Shown: positions 44,214 through 53,794, counted from the first letter of the stretch. The stretch is 64,000 nt of DNA from DASYLJ01 sp964432595 (GCA_964432595.1 CAYSOF010000022.1:1-64000), one strand, 5' to 3'. Notes: generated by a model not told the origin, from the sequence alone. Made by a program: numbers and translations.

Positions 44214-45011
44214 ATGATGGGCTCGATGATGCGGTGGGGTGCGACGGTGGCGCTGGCCCTGGCGACGACGGCCGGCGCCCAGACCCTCCCCACCACGCCG
44301 AACGGCTACGCGATCTTCGGACTCGAGGGCGTTCGCATCGGCGCGTTCTCGCGCGTCCAGGGCGACGTCGGCACCAACGAGGGCCTGGCCATGGTGCGCG
44401 CGGGCGGACGCATCGACGGCGACCTCGCGGGCGACACGCTCGTGATCCGCGCGGGCGGCCGCGCGGCGTCGTTCTTCTGCATCCAGGTGCAGGGCGGCGG
44501 ACGGAAGAACTGCCAGCGGCTGCCCGATCCCCTCGTCGACGGCACCACCCTCCCGGTCGTGCAGGTGTCACCCGGCAACGAGAGCATCACCCTGCGCCGC
44601 CGCGCGCGGCGCGTGCCGCTCGACGCCGGCCGCTACCGCGACGTCCGGATCGGCAGCGGCGCCGAGCTGCTCCTCGCCGGCGGGGCGTACACCTTCCGCA
44701 GCATCGAGCTGGGCGTGCGCGCCCGGCTGGTCTGCCTGGCCCCGTGCCAGGTCGCGGTGCGCAGCACCGTCTCGATCGCCCGCCGCGGCCGCGTCACGCT
44801 GCTCGCCGGCGACGGCGGCGACGGGACGCTGCAGATCCAGGGCGGACGCCGCGACGCCTTCACCGCCGCCGGCGGCGTCACGGTCGCGGCGCTCGTCTAC
44901 GCGCCGACGGCCGACGTCGCGTTCGGCCCGCGCGCACGCGTCACGGGATCCCTGGTCGGGCGCTCGGTGGTGGTGGGCGCGCGCAGCCGCGTCCAGCGAG
45001 GCGATGGCTGA
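44214..45011 (+). CDS. secreted beta-solenoid/ice-binding-like protein, unknown
   Basis: 265-aa exported protein with a signal peptide (cleavage near TAGAQ, residue ~23). The mature part consists of short beta repeats such as RIGAFSRVQGDVGTNEGLAM, RAGGRIDGDLAGDTLVIRAG and VTVAALVYAPTADVAFGPRA. They resemble ice-binding-like or polymer-forming scaffold proteins in which successive rungs build a beta-helix. Two cysteine pairs are present (FFCIQ..KNCQ, LVCLAPCQ). The 3' end overlaps the aroD start by 8 bp, an odd partner for a secreted protein. No function can be assigned. Confidence 0.65.
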   Translation: MMGSMMRWGATVALALATTAGAQTLPTTPNGYAIFGLEGVRIGAFSRVQGDVGTNEGLAMVRAGGRIDGDLAGDTLVIRAGGRAASFFCIQVQGGGRKNCQRLPDPLVDGTTLPVVQVSPGNESITLRRRARRVPLDAGRYRDVRIGSGAELLLAGGAYTFRSIELGVRARLVCLAPCQVAVRSTVSIARRGRVTLLAGDGGDGTLQIQGGRRDAFTAAGGVTVAALVYAPTADVAFGPRARVTGSLVGRSVVVGARSRVQRGDG

Positions 45012-45720
45012 CGGCGCGCGCAGCCTGACGATCGGACGCGTCGCGCTCGGCGTGCGTCCCGCGATCATCGCGGCGGGCGGCGAGGCCGATCTCGACGCGC
45101 TGGTCGCCGCCGCCGACGCCGACCTCGTCGAGCTGCGCGCCGACCTGTTCGATACGCCGACCGCGGTGGGCGTCGTGACGGCGTTGCGGCGGCTGCGCGC
45201 CGCGCCGCGTCCGATCGTGCTGACCGTCCGCTCCGGCGACGAGGGCGGGCGCGCGATGCCCGCCACCCTGCGCGCGGAGATATACCGCGCGGGCTTGGAG
45301 CACGCGGACGCCGTCGACGTGGAGATCGCGTCGACGAACCTCGTCGCTCAGCTCGTGCCGCCGGCGCGCGCCGCGAAGAAGGTCGTCGTGCTGTCGGCGC
45401 ACGATTTCGACGGCACGCCGGCGCGCGCCGCGCTGCAGGCGCTGGTCGATCGCGCGTACGCGCTCGGCGCCGACGTCGCGAAGATCGCGACCGTCACGCA
45501 TGCGCTCGCCGACATGCAGACGCTGCTCGAGATCACACTCGCGGCGCGCGAGCGCGGCATCGTCACACTCGGCATGGGGCCGCTGGGACCGCTGTCGCGG
45601 GTCGTGCTGCCGGCCGCCGGTTCGCTGCTGACCTTCGCGGCCGCCGATCGGCCGACCGCGCCGGGACAGCTGCCGCTGGCGGAGCTGGCTGCGCTCGTCC
45701 GCCGGCTGTTTCCGGGGTGA
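45004..45720 (+). CDS. aroD: type I 3-dehydroquinate dehydratase
   Basis: 238-aa shikimate-pathway enzyme that removes water from 3-dehydroquinate through a Schiff base. The class I catalytic set is visible: DLVELRADLFDT (E43, R45), general-base histidine H133 in LSAHDFDGTP, Schiff-base lysine K160 in GADVAKIATV, MGPLGPLSRV (R199) and the substrate-binding APGQLPL (Q222). The start overlaps the preceding secreted-protein gene by 8 bp, and the mscS-like gene begins 2 bp after its stop, so it sits in a three-gene transcript with envelope proteins. Confidence 0.92.
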   Translation: MADGARSLTIGRVALGVRPAIIAAGGEADLDALVAAADADLVELRADLFDTPTAVGVVTALRRLRAAPRPIVLTVRSGDEGGRAMPATLRAEIYRAGLEHADAVDVEIASTNLVAQLVPPARAAKKVVVLSAHDFDGTPARAALQALVDRAYALGADVAKIATVTHALADMQTLLEITLAARERGIVTLGMGPLGPLSRVVLPAAGSLLTFAAADRPTAPGQLPLAELAALVRRLFPG

Positions 45721-45722
45721 CC

Positions 45723-47465
45723 ATGCGAGCGCTCCTCGTCGCGCTCCTGCTGCTCGGCGGCGCGCCGCTGCCTGCGCAGGACACGCCCACCACCACGGCG
45801 GCACCGGCGACGACCAGCACGACGATCCCCGACGACTCCCGCGGGTTCGAAACGCCGCGCAGCGCGATGCGCGGGTTCCTGCTCGCGGGGCGTGACAGCG
45901 ACTGGACGACCGCGGCGACCTACCTCGACCTGCGCGACCGCGACGTCGACGACGGGCCGCGGCTCGCGCGCGAGCTGCGCACCGTCCTCGACCGCAAGCT
46001 CCAGATCGACCTCGACGCGATGAGCGCCGAGCCGGCTGGTGACCGCAACGACGGCCAGACGCCGCACCGCGACCTCGTCGCGACGATCGACGCGCCCGCG
46101 GGGCCGGTGAAGGTGCTGCTCGAGCGCGTCAACACCCCGGACGGGCCGCAGTGGAAGATCGCCCGGGCGACCGTCTCGCAGATCCCCTCCCTGTGGGACG
46201 CCTTCGGCGACGGGCCCCTCGCCGAGGTCCTGCCCGAGGCGTTCTTCGACCTGCGTCTCCTGGACGTCGCCCTCTGGCAATGGATCGGGCTGCTCGGCCT
46301 GATCCTCGGCGCGGCGCTGATCTCGTGGCTGCTGAGCGGGTTGATCGCACGCATCGCGCTGCCGATCGTCCGCTTGTTCAAGATCCAGGCCGAAGACGTG
46401 ATCGTCGACGCCGTCGTCGGCCCGCTCCGACTCGTGCTGGCGACCGCGATCATCGCGGCGGGTACGCCGGCGCTGTGGCTCGCCCTGCCGGTGCATCGGT
46501 TCTTCGTCGCGGTCGAGAAGTCGCTCGCGATCCTCCTCGTCGCATGGATCCTGATCCGGCTCACCGACGCGCTCGCCCGCATCATCGAGCAGCGATGGCT
46601 CGCCCGCGGCCAGACCTCGGCCATCTCGGTCGTTCCGCTCGGCCGGCGGACGGTCAAGGCGTTCTTCGGCGTGATCGCCACGCTCGCGTTGTTGGCGACC
46701 TTCGGCTTCAACGTGACGGCAGTCCTCGCGGGACTGGGCGTCGGCGGTCTGGCGGTCGCGCTCGCGGCCCAGAAGACGATCGAAAACCTGTTCGGCGGTG
46801 TGACCCTGGTCGCCGACCAGCCGGTGCGCGTCGGCGACTTCTGCCGCTTCGGGGACCGGGTGGGCACGATCGAGGACATCGGCTTGCGCTCGACGCGCAT
46901 CCGCACCCTCGACCGCACGGTCGTCACCATCCCGAACGCCGAGTTTTCGGCCATGCAGCTCGAGAACTTCGCGCCGCGCGACCGGTTCCTGCTGACGACG
47001 ACGCTCGGGCTGCGCTACGAGACCACTCCCGACCAGCTGCGTTGGGTGCTCATCGAGCTCAAGCGCCTGCTGCTCGCGCACCCGAAGATCGATCCCGACC
47101 CGGCGCGCGTCCGCTTCGTCGGGTTCGGCGCGTCGACGCTAGACGTCGAGATATGGACCTACGTGCGGACCGCGGACGTGAACGAGTTCCACGCGATCCG
47201 CGAGGACGTGTACCTGCGGATCATGGACGTGGTGGCCGCGAGCGGCACGACCTTCGCGTTCCCCTCGCAGACGAACTACGACGCCGCCGTCGGCATGGAC
47301 GACGAGAAGCGCCGCGCCGCCGAGGCCGACGTCGCGCGCCGCCGCGCGGACAGGACCCTGCATCTGCTGCGCGTCCCGTCCGACGAGGCGCAGGCGCTTC
47401 GCGGCACGCTCGACTGGCCGCCCGCGGGCTCGCCGGTCCCGCCGCCGAAGCCCGGTCAGCGCTGA
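45723..47465 (+). CDS. mechanosensitive ion channel, MscS family
   Basis: 580-aa channel. The ATG at 45723 opens a signal peptide (MRALLVALLLLGGAPLPAQD); a GTG two codons earlier overlaps the aroD stop. A periplasmic Thr/Pro-rich linker and soluble domain (~25-165) precede five hydrophobic segments. The pore helix reads VLAGLGVGGLAVALAAQKTI followed by ENLFGG, the MscS hallmark, and the beta domain has DQPVRVGDFCRFGDRVGTIE and TIPNAEFS. It releases osmolytes under hypo-osmotic stress. It is larger than the 286-aa E. coli MscS and nearer to YbdG/YnaI-type channels. Its 3' end overlaps the convergent aldehyde dehydrogenase gene by 10 bp. Confidence 0.93.
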   Translation: MRALLVALLLLGGAPLPAQDTPTTTAAPATTSTTIPDDSRGFETPRSAMRGFLLAGRDSDWTTAATYLDLRDRDVDDGPRLARELRTVLDRKLQIDLDAMSAEPAGDRNDGQTPHRDLVATIDAPAGPVKVLLERVNTPDGPQWKIARATVSQIPSLWDAFGDGPLAEVLPEAFFDLRLLDVALWQWIGLLGLILGAALISWLLSGLIARIALPIVRLFKIQAEDVIVDAVVGPLRLVLATAIIAAGTPALWLALPVHRFFVAVEKSLAILLVAWILIRLTDALARIIEQRWLARGQTSAISVVPLGRRTVKAFFGVIATLALLATFGFNVTAVLAGLGVGGLAVALAAQKTIENLFGGVTLVADQPVRVGDFCRFGDRVGTIEDIGLRSTRIRTLDRTVVTIPNAEFSAMQLENFAPRDRFLLTTTLGLRYETTPDQLRWVLIELKRLLLAHPKIDPDPARVRFVGFGASTLDVEIWTYVRTADVNEFHAIREDVYLRIMDVVAASGTTFAFPSQTNYDAAVGMDDEKRRAAEADVARRRADRTLHLLRVPSDEAQALRGTLDWPPAGSPVPPPKPGQR

Positions 47466-48895
47466 GGCGGCGTGCGCACGACGAGGAGGCGGATCTCCGT
47501 CATGTCCTCGATCGCGAAGCGCACGCCCTCGCGGCCGAGGCCGCTGTCCTTCACGCCGCCGTACGGCATGTGGTCGACGCGGAACGACGGGACGTCGCCG
47601 ATCAGCACGCCGCCCACCTCGAGGACGTCCCACGCCCGCTGGGCGCGATAGAGGTCGCGCGTGAAGACGCCGGCCTGCAGGCCGTAGACGCCGTCGTTGA
47701 CCGCCGCGAGCGCCTGCTCGAAGTCGGAGAAGCGCTGCAGCACCGCGACGGGTCCGAAGGCCTCGCGCCGGCAGACGTCGGCGTCGAGCGGAACGTCTTC
47801 GAGCAGCGTCGCGTCGAGCATCGCGCCCGTGCGCGTGCCGCCGCAGAGCAGGCGCGCACCGCGCCGCACGGCGTCCTGGATCCAGCCGTCGAGCCGCGAC
47901 GCCTCGTCCTCGGAGATCATGGGGCCGATGAACGTCGCTTCGTCGGCCGGGTCGCCGGCGACGAGCGCCGCCGTGGCCGCGACGAGCCGGTCGCGCAGGT
48001 CGTCGTAGACGTCGTCGTGCACGAGGATCCGCTGCACGCCGATGCAGCTCTGCCCCGACTGGTAGAAGGCGCCGAACACGATGCGCGCGACGGCGTCGTC
48101 GAGGTCGACGCCGGTCTCGTCGACGACCACCGCCGCGTTGCCGCCGAGCTCGAGCACCACCTTCTTCTTGCCCGCCTTCGCCTTGAGCGCCCAGCCGACG
48201 TCGGGCGAGCCCGTGAAGCTCAGCAGCTTGAAGCGCTCGTCGGTCGTGAACAGGTCGGCCCCGTCGCGACGACACGGCAGGATCGAGAAGGCGCCGGGCG
48301 GGAGATCGGTCTCGGCCAGCACCGCGCCGATCAGCAGCGCGCCGACCGGCGTCAGGCTCGCCGGCTTCAGGACGAACGGGCAGCCGGCGGCGATGGCCGG
48401 CGCGATCTTGTGCGCCGCGAGATTCAGCGGAAAGTTGAACGGCGAGATCAGCGAGCACGGCCCGATCGGGACGCGCTTCCACATGCCGCTGTAGCCGCGT
48501 GCGCGCGGCGTGACGTCCATGGGCAGCACCTCGCCGACGATGCGCGTCGCCTCTTCCGACGCGATCCGGAACGTGTCGATGAGTCGCGTCACCTCGCCGC
48601 GGCTGTCGCGGATGGGCTTGCCCGCCTCGATGCGGAGCGCTTGCGCGAGCTCTTCGGCGCGCTCGGTGAATCGGGTGACGCAGTGGCGCAGGACCTCGGC
48701 ACGCGCGTGCGACGGCATCGCGCGCATGGCCGGCGCAGCGTCGACGGCGGCGCCGATGGCCGCATCGATGGTGCGCGCGTCGGCCATCGCGACGCGCGTG
48801 ACGACGGCACCCGAGTACTTGTCGGTCACCGCGAGATCGTGGTTCGGAGCGACGGCCTTGCCGGCCAGCCAATAGTCGTAGGACGAGTGCAGCAT
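47456..48895 (-). CDS. aldehyde dehydrogenase family protein
   Basis: 479-aa NAD(P)-dependent aldehyde dehydrogenase. Catalytic residues are in place: N154 in SPFNFPLNL, E249 in VLELGGNAAVVVDE, and nucleophile C284 in YQSGQSCIGVQR; the C-terminal motif MPYGGVKDSGLGREG is conserved. The sequence is of the glyceraldehyde-3-phosphate (GapN)/lactaldehyde dehydrogenase-like group; the substrate is not determinable here. It overlaps the mscS-like gene tail to tail by 10 bp and is divergent from the beta-propeller pair. Confidence 0.93.
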   Translation of the reverse strand: MLHSSYDYWLAGKAVAPNHDLAVTDKYSGAVVTRVAMADARTIDAAIGAAVDAAPAMRAMPSHARAEVLRHCVTRFTERAEELAQALRIEAGKPIRDSRGEVTRLIDTFRIASEEATRIVGEVLPMDVTPRARGYSGMWKRVPIGPCSLISPFNFPLNLAAHKIAPAIAAGCPFVLKPASLTPVGALLIGAVLAETDLPPGAFSILPCRRDGADLFTTDERFKLLSFTGSPDVGWALKAKAGKKKVVLELGGNAAVVVDETGVDLDDAVARIVFGAFYQSGQSCIGVQRILVHDDVYDDLRDRLVAATAALVAGDPADEATFIGPMISEDEASRLDGWIQDAVRRGARLLCGGTRTGAMLDATLLEDVPLDADVCRREAFGPVAVLQRFSDFEQALAAVNDGVYGLQAGVFTRDLYRAQRAWDVLEVGGVLIGDVPSFRVDHMPYGGVKDSGLGREGVRFAIEDMTEIRLLVVRTPPQR

Positions 48896-48984
48896 TGCGC
48901 GAGTGTACCCGTGCGCTCACGCAAGCACAGCCTCCGACGAAAGTCCGTTGTGGCGTGGTTAGCAATCACGCTATCCAGTGGGCC

Positions 48985-50286
48985 ATGCATCACATCGTGT
49001 TCGCCGCGGTCGTGTTGCTCTTCGCGTCGCGTCCGGCCGACGCCTGGCAGGTGCGCGTCGGATCGAACCTGCGCACCGCGGGTGGTGGTGTCGCGATCGA
49101 TTCCCGCGGCGACGTCATCGGAGGAACCGAGCATCGCTTCGGCAACGAGCGCTTCCCGGAGGTCGTGAAGCTGTCCGCCCAGCGCGGACGCGAGCTGTGG
49201 CGCCACACGTTCGACGACGTCGATCGCGGATACGTGCGGACCCTGCTGACCACGGCCAACGACGATGTCCTCGTGGTGAGACGGCTCGGCGGGTACGGCG
49301 CCCCCTTCGCGATCGTGCGCCTCGCCGCCGCGGACGGGACCGTCCTGTGGCGATACGACTTGCCTGCCACGACGGTCAGAGACGGATTCGCCAGCATGAA
49401 GGTCGATCCCGAGGGCGACGTGATCGTCGGCGCCACGATCGACGACCGCATCGTCGCGCTCGCGCTGCGCGGGACGGACGGGACCGAGCGCTGGCGATCC
49501 GACCTCCCGTCGTCAGGCAGGTACAACACGGCGTTCCGCGTGGTCATGGGCCCCGCCGACGACGTCTTCGTGACCGGCGAATCGTCGACGCCGTCCACGA
49601 CGCACACCGCGGTGGTCGCACGACTCGACCGCGGCACGGGTGCGACGCGGTGGACGCGGACCTTTCCGAAGATGAGCCATCCCAATGGTCTCGCGGTCGA
49701 CGGCCATGGCACGGTCGTGGTCGGCGCACGCCATGCCGAAGGGACCGACCTCTTCGACCGGACGGCTCGCTTCACCGTCGTGCTGCTCGACGCGGCGGGG
49801 GAGCTGCTCTGGGAGCGCCGCATGGAGCCACCGCCTGGTGGTTCGATTGGCGACGCTGCAAGGTCGGCGACGTTCCTTCCCGGCGGCGACGTTGCCGCAA
49901 CGGGCGACGTCGACGACGAGGCCGTCACCGTGCGCCTCGCGCGGACCACGGGCGACGTCGTCTGGCGTCACGACCTCGACGGCCAGGGCGGGTTCCACGT
50001 GCCGACACCCGACGGCAATCTCCTGATCGGCGCCAGCACGTTCCACTGGCGCACGTGCCAGGACTACACGTTGGTCAACGTGTCGGCATCGACCGGGTTC
50101 GCGCTCGGGCAGCGCCGGATTCGCGGGCGGGCGGCGAACGACCGCTCCGGCTGCGCGTCCGGCGTCAATGACGATGGCCTGCGCAGCCTCGCCGTCAGTG
50201 ACGTCGGCGCCCTGGCGATCGCGGCAAACGTCGGTGATCCGCGCGGCACGCGCCGGCTGATCGGTCGCTTCCCCCTCGCGCGGTAG
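48985..50286 (+). CDS. secreted PQQ-like beta-propeller protein, paralogue 1
   Basis: 433-aa exported protein. The signal peptide ends near RPADAWQ. The mature chain is a repeat array in which each blade contains DGTVLWRYDL, GTERWRSDL, GATRWTRTF or GDVVWRHDL, the outward strand of PQQ/outer-membrane-protein (BamB-like) beta-propellers; about seven blades fit. It has no tryptophan-docking PQQ enzyme residues that I can identify, so it is probably a binding or scaffold propeller. A close paralogue follows 107 bp downstream, sharing WQVRVGS at the mature start, a DRSGCASG-type loop and the GTRRLIGRFPL ending, so the pair arose by tandem duplication. Confidence 0.82.
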   Translation: MHHIVFAAVVLLFASRPADAWQVRVGSNLRTAGGGVAIDSRGDVIGGTEHRFGNERFPEVVKLSAQRGRELWRHTFDDVDRGYVRTLLTTANDDVLVVRRLGGYGAPFAIVRLAAADGTVLWRYDLPATTVRDGFASMKVDPEGDVIVGATIDDRIVALALRGTDGTERWRSDLPSSGRYNTAFRVVMGPADDVFVTGESSTPSTTHTAVVARLDRGTGATRWTRTFPKMSHPNGLAVDGHGTVVVGARHAEGTDLFDRTARFTVVLLDAAGELLWERRMEPPPGGSIGDAARSATFLPGGDVAATGDVDDEAVTVRLARTTGDVVWRHDLDGQGGFHVPTPDGNLLIGASTFHWRTCQDYTLVNVSASTGFALGQRRIRGRAANDRSGCASGVNDDGLRSLAVSDVGALAIAANVGDPRGTRRLIGRFPLAR

Positions 50287-50393
50287 TCAGCCGGCGTCGT
50301 CACGCGCGGAAGTCCACACAGCGAGCGAAATTGATTGTCGGCTGGGGTGGGCATGCGGTATGCGGTGCCACGCTGGTCACCGCCCGCACCACG

Positions 50394-51689
50394 ATGCTCC
50401 TGGCGAGCAGCCTGCTCGCGATCGTGCCTGCCGTGGCGGCGGCCTGGCAGGTGCGCGTCGGCTCGGCCGTCCGCCACACCGGCCGCCTCGTCGCCGACCA
50501 GCGTGGCGATCTCGTCGTCACGACGGAGAAGCGCGTGGGAGCGCATCGCGTCCCGCTGGTGGTGAAGTTGGCCCAGCGCAGTGGAAAGGTTCGCTGGCGC
50601 ACGGCGCTCGACGAGGCACGCGACGGACACGTGCGCGCGCTCGCCGTCACGGCCGGCGACGACGTCGTCGCCGGCGGCCCGCTCGGGCCGGACGGCGGCT
50701 TCGCCGTCGTCCGGCTCGCCGGCGCCGACGGCTCGATGGCGTGGCAATACTCGATCGCCGCGGAAGGGGGGGACGACGAGGTCGACCGGATTCTCGTCGA
50801 TGCGGCCGGTGACGTCGTCGCCGCCGGTCGCGTGGGCGACGGGGTCACGGTCGTGAAGCTCGACGGAGCCGATGGTCACGAGCGCTGGCGCAGCGACGTC
50901 GCGCCCCTCGACCATCCCGAGGACGTCGCGGGCATGGCGCTCGCGCCCAACGGGGACGTCGTGGTCTCGGGCGGTTCGACGGGCGGCCTCCCACCCCATC
51001 GTGGCACCATGATCGCGCGCTTCGATGGTCCGACCGGCACCACGCGCTGGACCCGCGACATCGCCACGCTTCGGCCTGGCCGAGGTCTCGCCGTCGACGC
51101 CGACGGCGCGATCGCGTTGGGTGGCCAGACCCTCGTCGACGAGTCGACCACGCCGTACGACGCCCGCCCGTTCACCGTCGTCATGCTCGACGGCACGGCG
51201 GGTGCCGAACGCTGGACGGCGCAGATCCCGCCCGGGGACTATGCCGCCTTCGCGACCGCGGTGGCGTTCGTCGATGGCGGCGACGTCGTCGCCTCCGGGA
51301 CGACCCGCGACGCGATGACGACGGTACGGCTCGAACGGAGCACGGGCACCGTCGTCTGGCGACACGATGACGGCGGAGACTACGGCGCCGTCGGCGGGCT
51401 CTTGGCGATTGCACCGACGGGGGAAGTGCTGATCGCCGGCAACCTCTACGACCGGCGCACGTGCTGGGACATCGGGTTCTCCGCCTTGTCGGCGGCGACC
51501 GGCGCCATCGAGGCGAGCCGTCAGCTGCACGGCCGGACGAAAGACCGCTCCGCGTGCGCGTCCGGGGGCACCGACGATGCGCCGAACGGCCTGGTGGCGA
51601 GCGGCCCCGGGTTCGTCGCGCTGTCCGGCTCCGTGCAAGACCCACAGGGCACGCGCCGACTCGTGACGCGCTTTCCGCTCACGCCCTGA
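50394..51689 (+). CDS. secreted PQQ-like beta-propeller protein, paralogue 2
   Basis: 431-aa exported protein, tandem paralogue of the preceding gene. The ATG at 50394 gives the signal peptide MLLASSLLAIVPAVAAAWQ; the frame is open 21 codons further. Blades show GKVRWRTAL, GHERWRSDV, GTTRWTRDI, GAERWTAQI and GTVVWRHDD. The loop DRSACASGGTDD and C-terminal GTRRLVTRFPL match paralogue 1. Both proteins have a cysteine before the last blade (RTCWDIGF here, RTCQDYTL there), perhaps bonded to the CASG loop. The function is unknown. Confidence 0.8.
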   Translation: MLLASSLLAIVPAVAAAWQVRVGSAVRHTGRLVADQRGDLVVTTEKRVGAHRVPLVVKLAQRSGKVRWRTALDEARDGHVRALAVTAGDDVVAGGPLGPDGGFAVVRLAGADGSMAWQYSIAAEGGDDEVDRILVDAAGDVVAAGRVGDGVTVVKLDGADGHERWRSDVAPLDHPEDVAGMALAPNGDVVVSGGSTGGLPPHRGTMIARFDGPTGTTRWTRDIATLRPGRGLAVDADGAIALGGQTLVDESTTPYDARPFTVVMLDGTAGAERWTAQIPPGDYAAFATAVAFVDGGDVVASGTTRDAMTTVRLERSTGTVVWRHDDGGDYGAVGGLLAIAPTGEVLIAGNLYDRRTCWDIGFSALSAATGAIEASRQLHGRTKDRSACASGGTDDAPNGLVASGPGFVALSGSVQDPQGTRRLVTRFPLTP

Positions 51690-51699
51690 CGCGCGCGGA

Positions 51700-52116
51700 C
51701 TACGCGCCGTAGTAGCGCGCTTCGAGCACGTTGCCGTCGGGGTCGCGGAAGTAGAACGCCTCGGGCGCGAGCCCCTGTGCGCCGAACGACTGCTGCGCCT
51801 GGCCGGACATCGCGACGTCGTTCGCAGCGAGCCGCTCGCGCAGCGCCATGAACTCGGCCTGCGACATCGCCAGGCAGACGTGGTTGACGATCTTGCCGGC
51901 GCTGCCGTCCGCCGCCGTGAGCACGTCGACGATCGGCGCCGCCATGCGCGACATCACGTCGATGATCGACGTGTCGGAGACGCGGACGCTCGGGAACGGC
52001 GCGGTGCCGGCGCGGAACTCGTCGGCGCGGACCGTCGGCAGCCCGACGACGCGCTCGTAGAAGTCGAGCGCGCGCAGCGGGTCGTCGCTCCAGAGCACCA
52101 CGTGATCGACGTGCAT
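51700..52116 (-). CDS. VOC (glyoxalase/dioxygenase-like) family protein
   Basis: 138-aa protein with two beta-alpha-beta-beta-beta modules. The likely metal ligands are H5 (VDHVVLW), H79 (VNHVCLAM) and E132 (DPDGNVLEARYY), matching the vicinal-oxygen-chelate fold. The first module contains ALDFYERVVGLPTV. It could be a lyase, a ring-cleavage enzyme or a binding protein; nothing in the context decides. Convergent with the second propeller gene, 10 bp between stops. Confidence 0.88.
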   Translation of the reverse strand: MHVDHVVLWSDDPLRALDFYERVVGLPTVRADEFRAGTAPFPSVRVSDTSIIDVMSRMAAPIVDVLTAADGSAGKIVNHVCLAMSQAEFMALRERLAANDVAMSGQAQQSFGAQGLAPEAFYFRDPDGNVLEARYYGA

Positions 52117-52195
52117 GGGGGCGAACTGTGCATGCGCGGTCGGACGGGGTCAACGGCGGATTGTCTCGGCCCGTCCCCGTGACGTATGGCGCCGC

Positions 52196-53794
52196 ATGCC
52201 CGTGCTCGCGCAGCGCTGGACGCAGCCCCTCGTGGTGGCGCTCGCGGTCGCGCTGCGCGTGACGCACGTGCTCCTGCTGCGCGACACGCCGTGGTTCGAC
52301 CACCTCGTCATCGACCCGCAGTACTACGACGCCTGGGCACGGCAGCTCGCCGCCGGCGAGTGGCTCGGGACGCGGGCGTTCTACATGGACCCGCTCTATC
52401 CCTACGCGCTCGGCGCGTTCTACCGCGTGTGGGGGCACGACCTGCTCGCCGCCCGCCTGCTGAACGTCGCGATGAGCGCGGTGACCTGCCTGTGCATCGC
52501 GCGGCTCGGCTCGCTCGTGGGAGGGGCGGCGTGCGGGACGATCGCCGCGCTCGGGTTCGCCGTCTACGTGCCGGAGATCTTCTACACCGGCGAGATCGAC
52601 AAGACCTGCCTGTCGGTCATGCTCGTCGCCGCGACGCTGGCGACGTTCCTCGGCCGCACCGTCGGCGCGCGCGTCGCCGCGGGCGTGCTCCTCGGGCTCG
52701 CCGCGCTGACGCGCGCGAACCTCCTCGTCATGGCGCCGCTCGCCGTGCTGGTGCTGCTCGTCGGCCGCGAGCCGCGCGCCGCGGCGGCGCTGATCGTCGG
52801 CGTGGCGCTCGCGCTGTCGCCGGTCGTGTGGCGCAACCACCGCGTGTCGGGCGAGTGGGTGCTGACGACCGCCCAGGCCGGGCAGAACTTCTACACGGGC
52901 AACAACCCGACGAACGATTGGGGGGCCTACGACACGCCCGCGTTCGTGCGCGGGAATCCGCACTTCGAGGAGCTCGACTTCCGTGCCGAGGCCGAGCGGC
53001 GCGCGGGCCGCGCGCTCACGGCCGGCGAGGTGTCGTCGCTGTGGATGCGCGAGGCGCTGGCGTCGATGGCGGCGCAGCCGGGACGCGCCGCGCTCGTCAT
53101 GGGACGCAAGCTGGCGCTCTTCTGGAACGACTTCGAGGTGTCCGACAACCAGGACCAGTACCTGCTCAGCCGCGACTCGTGGGTGCTGCGGCTGCCGATC
53201 GGCTTCGCGATCGTCGCGTCGTTCGCGCTCCTCGGCGCGCTCGTCGGGTGGCGCGACCGCGCGACGCGCGTGCTGGTCGGCTTCGTCGTCGTCTACTGCG
53301 CGTCCGTCGTGCTCTTCTTCATCTTCTCGCGCTATCGCATCCAGACGGTGCCGGCGCTCCTGCCGCTCGCCGCGGCGGGCGTGCTGTCGTTCGCCACGCG
53401 CGACGCGCGCACGCTCGCGCGCAACGCGGCCGTCGTCGCCGCCGGCGCGCTGTGCACGTTCCCGACGGTCGGCGTGTTCGCGGCGGACAACCCGCTCGTC
53501 GTCGAGATGCGGCTGCGGCACCTCGGACAGGTCTACCTGAGCGCCGGACGTCGCGACGACGCGTTCGCCGCCTTCCACGAGGGCCTGGCGGGCTGCCCGA
53601 CCTGTGCCCTCGGCACGCAGGCGCTCGCGGACGCCTACCTGGCGACGGGACGGCTCGCCGAGGGCGAGGCCTATTTCCGCCGGCTGCTGCGCGAGCAGCC
53701 GGCGTACGCGAACGGCTGGCGGCAGTTCGCGCGCCTGCTCGACGCGCAGGGCCGCAGCGACGAGGCGCAGGAGGCGCTGCGGCGCGCGAACTAG
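52196..53794 (+). CDS. GT39-like membrane glycosyltransferase with C-terminal TPR-like tail
   Basis: 532-aa integral membrane protein. The ATG at 52196 is chosen because the 27 codons before it look non-coding. About ten hydrophobic segments follow a first loop with FDHLVIDPQYYDAWARQLAA, the acidic-loop arrangement of protein mannosyltransferase/ArnT-type enzymes (GT39/GT83) that use polyprenyl-linked sugars. FYMDPLYPYALGAFYRVWG and AALTRANLLVMAPLAVLVLL are typical. The last ~90 residues form TPR-like helical pairs (VYLSAGRRDDAFAAFHEGLA; AYLATGRLAEGEAYFRRLLR). A role in modifying a surface polymer or lipid is likely. Its stop shares CTAG with the convergent oxidoreductase gene. Confidence 0.78.
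   Translation: MPVLAQRWTQPLVVALAVALRVTHVLLLRDTPWFDHLVIDPQYYDAWARQLAAGEWLGTRAFYMDPLYPYALGAFYRVWGHDLLAARLLNVAMSAVTCLCIARLGSLVGGAACGTIAALGFAVYVPEIFYTGEIDKTCLSVMLVAATLATFLGRTVGARVAAGVLLGLAALTRANLLVMAPLAVLVLLVGREPRAAAALIVGVALALSPVVWRNHRVSGEWVLTTAQAGQNFYTGNNPTNDWGAYDTPAFVRGNPHFEELDFRAEAERRAGRALTAGEVSSLWMREALASMAAQPGRAALVMGRKLALFWNDFEVSDNQDQYLLSRDSWVLRLPIGFAIVASFALLGALVGWRDRATRVLVGFVVVYCASVVLFFIFSRYRIQTVPALLPLAAAGVLSFATRDARTLARNAAVVAAGALCTFPTVGVFAADNPLVVEMRLRHLGQVYLSAGRRDDAFAAFHEGLAGCPTCALGTQALADAYLATGRLAEGEAYFRRLLREQPAYANGWRQFARLLDAQGRSDEAQEALRRAN

Noticed and set aside
46151..49168. 1005-codon plus-strand open frame
   Set aside because: Overlaps the mscS and aldehyde dehydrogenase genes in wrong frames; composition is that of a shadow frame.
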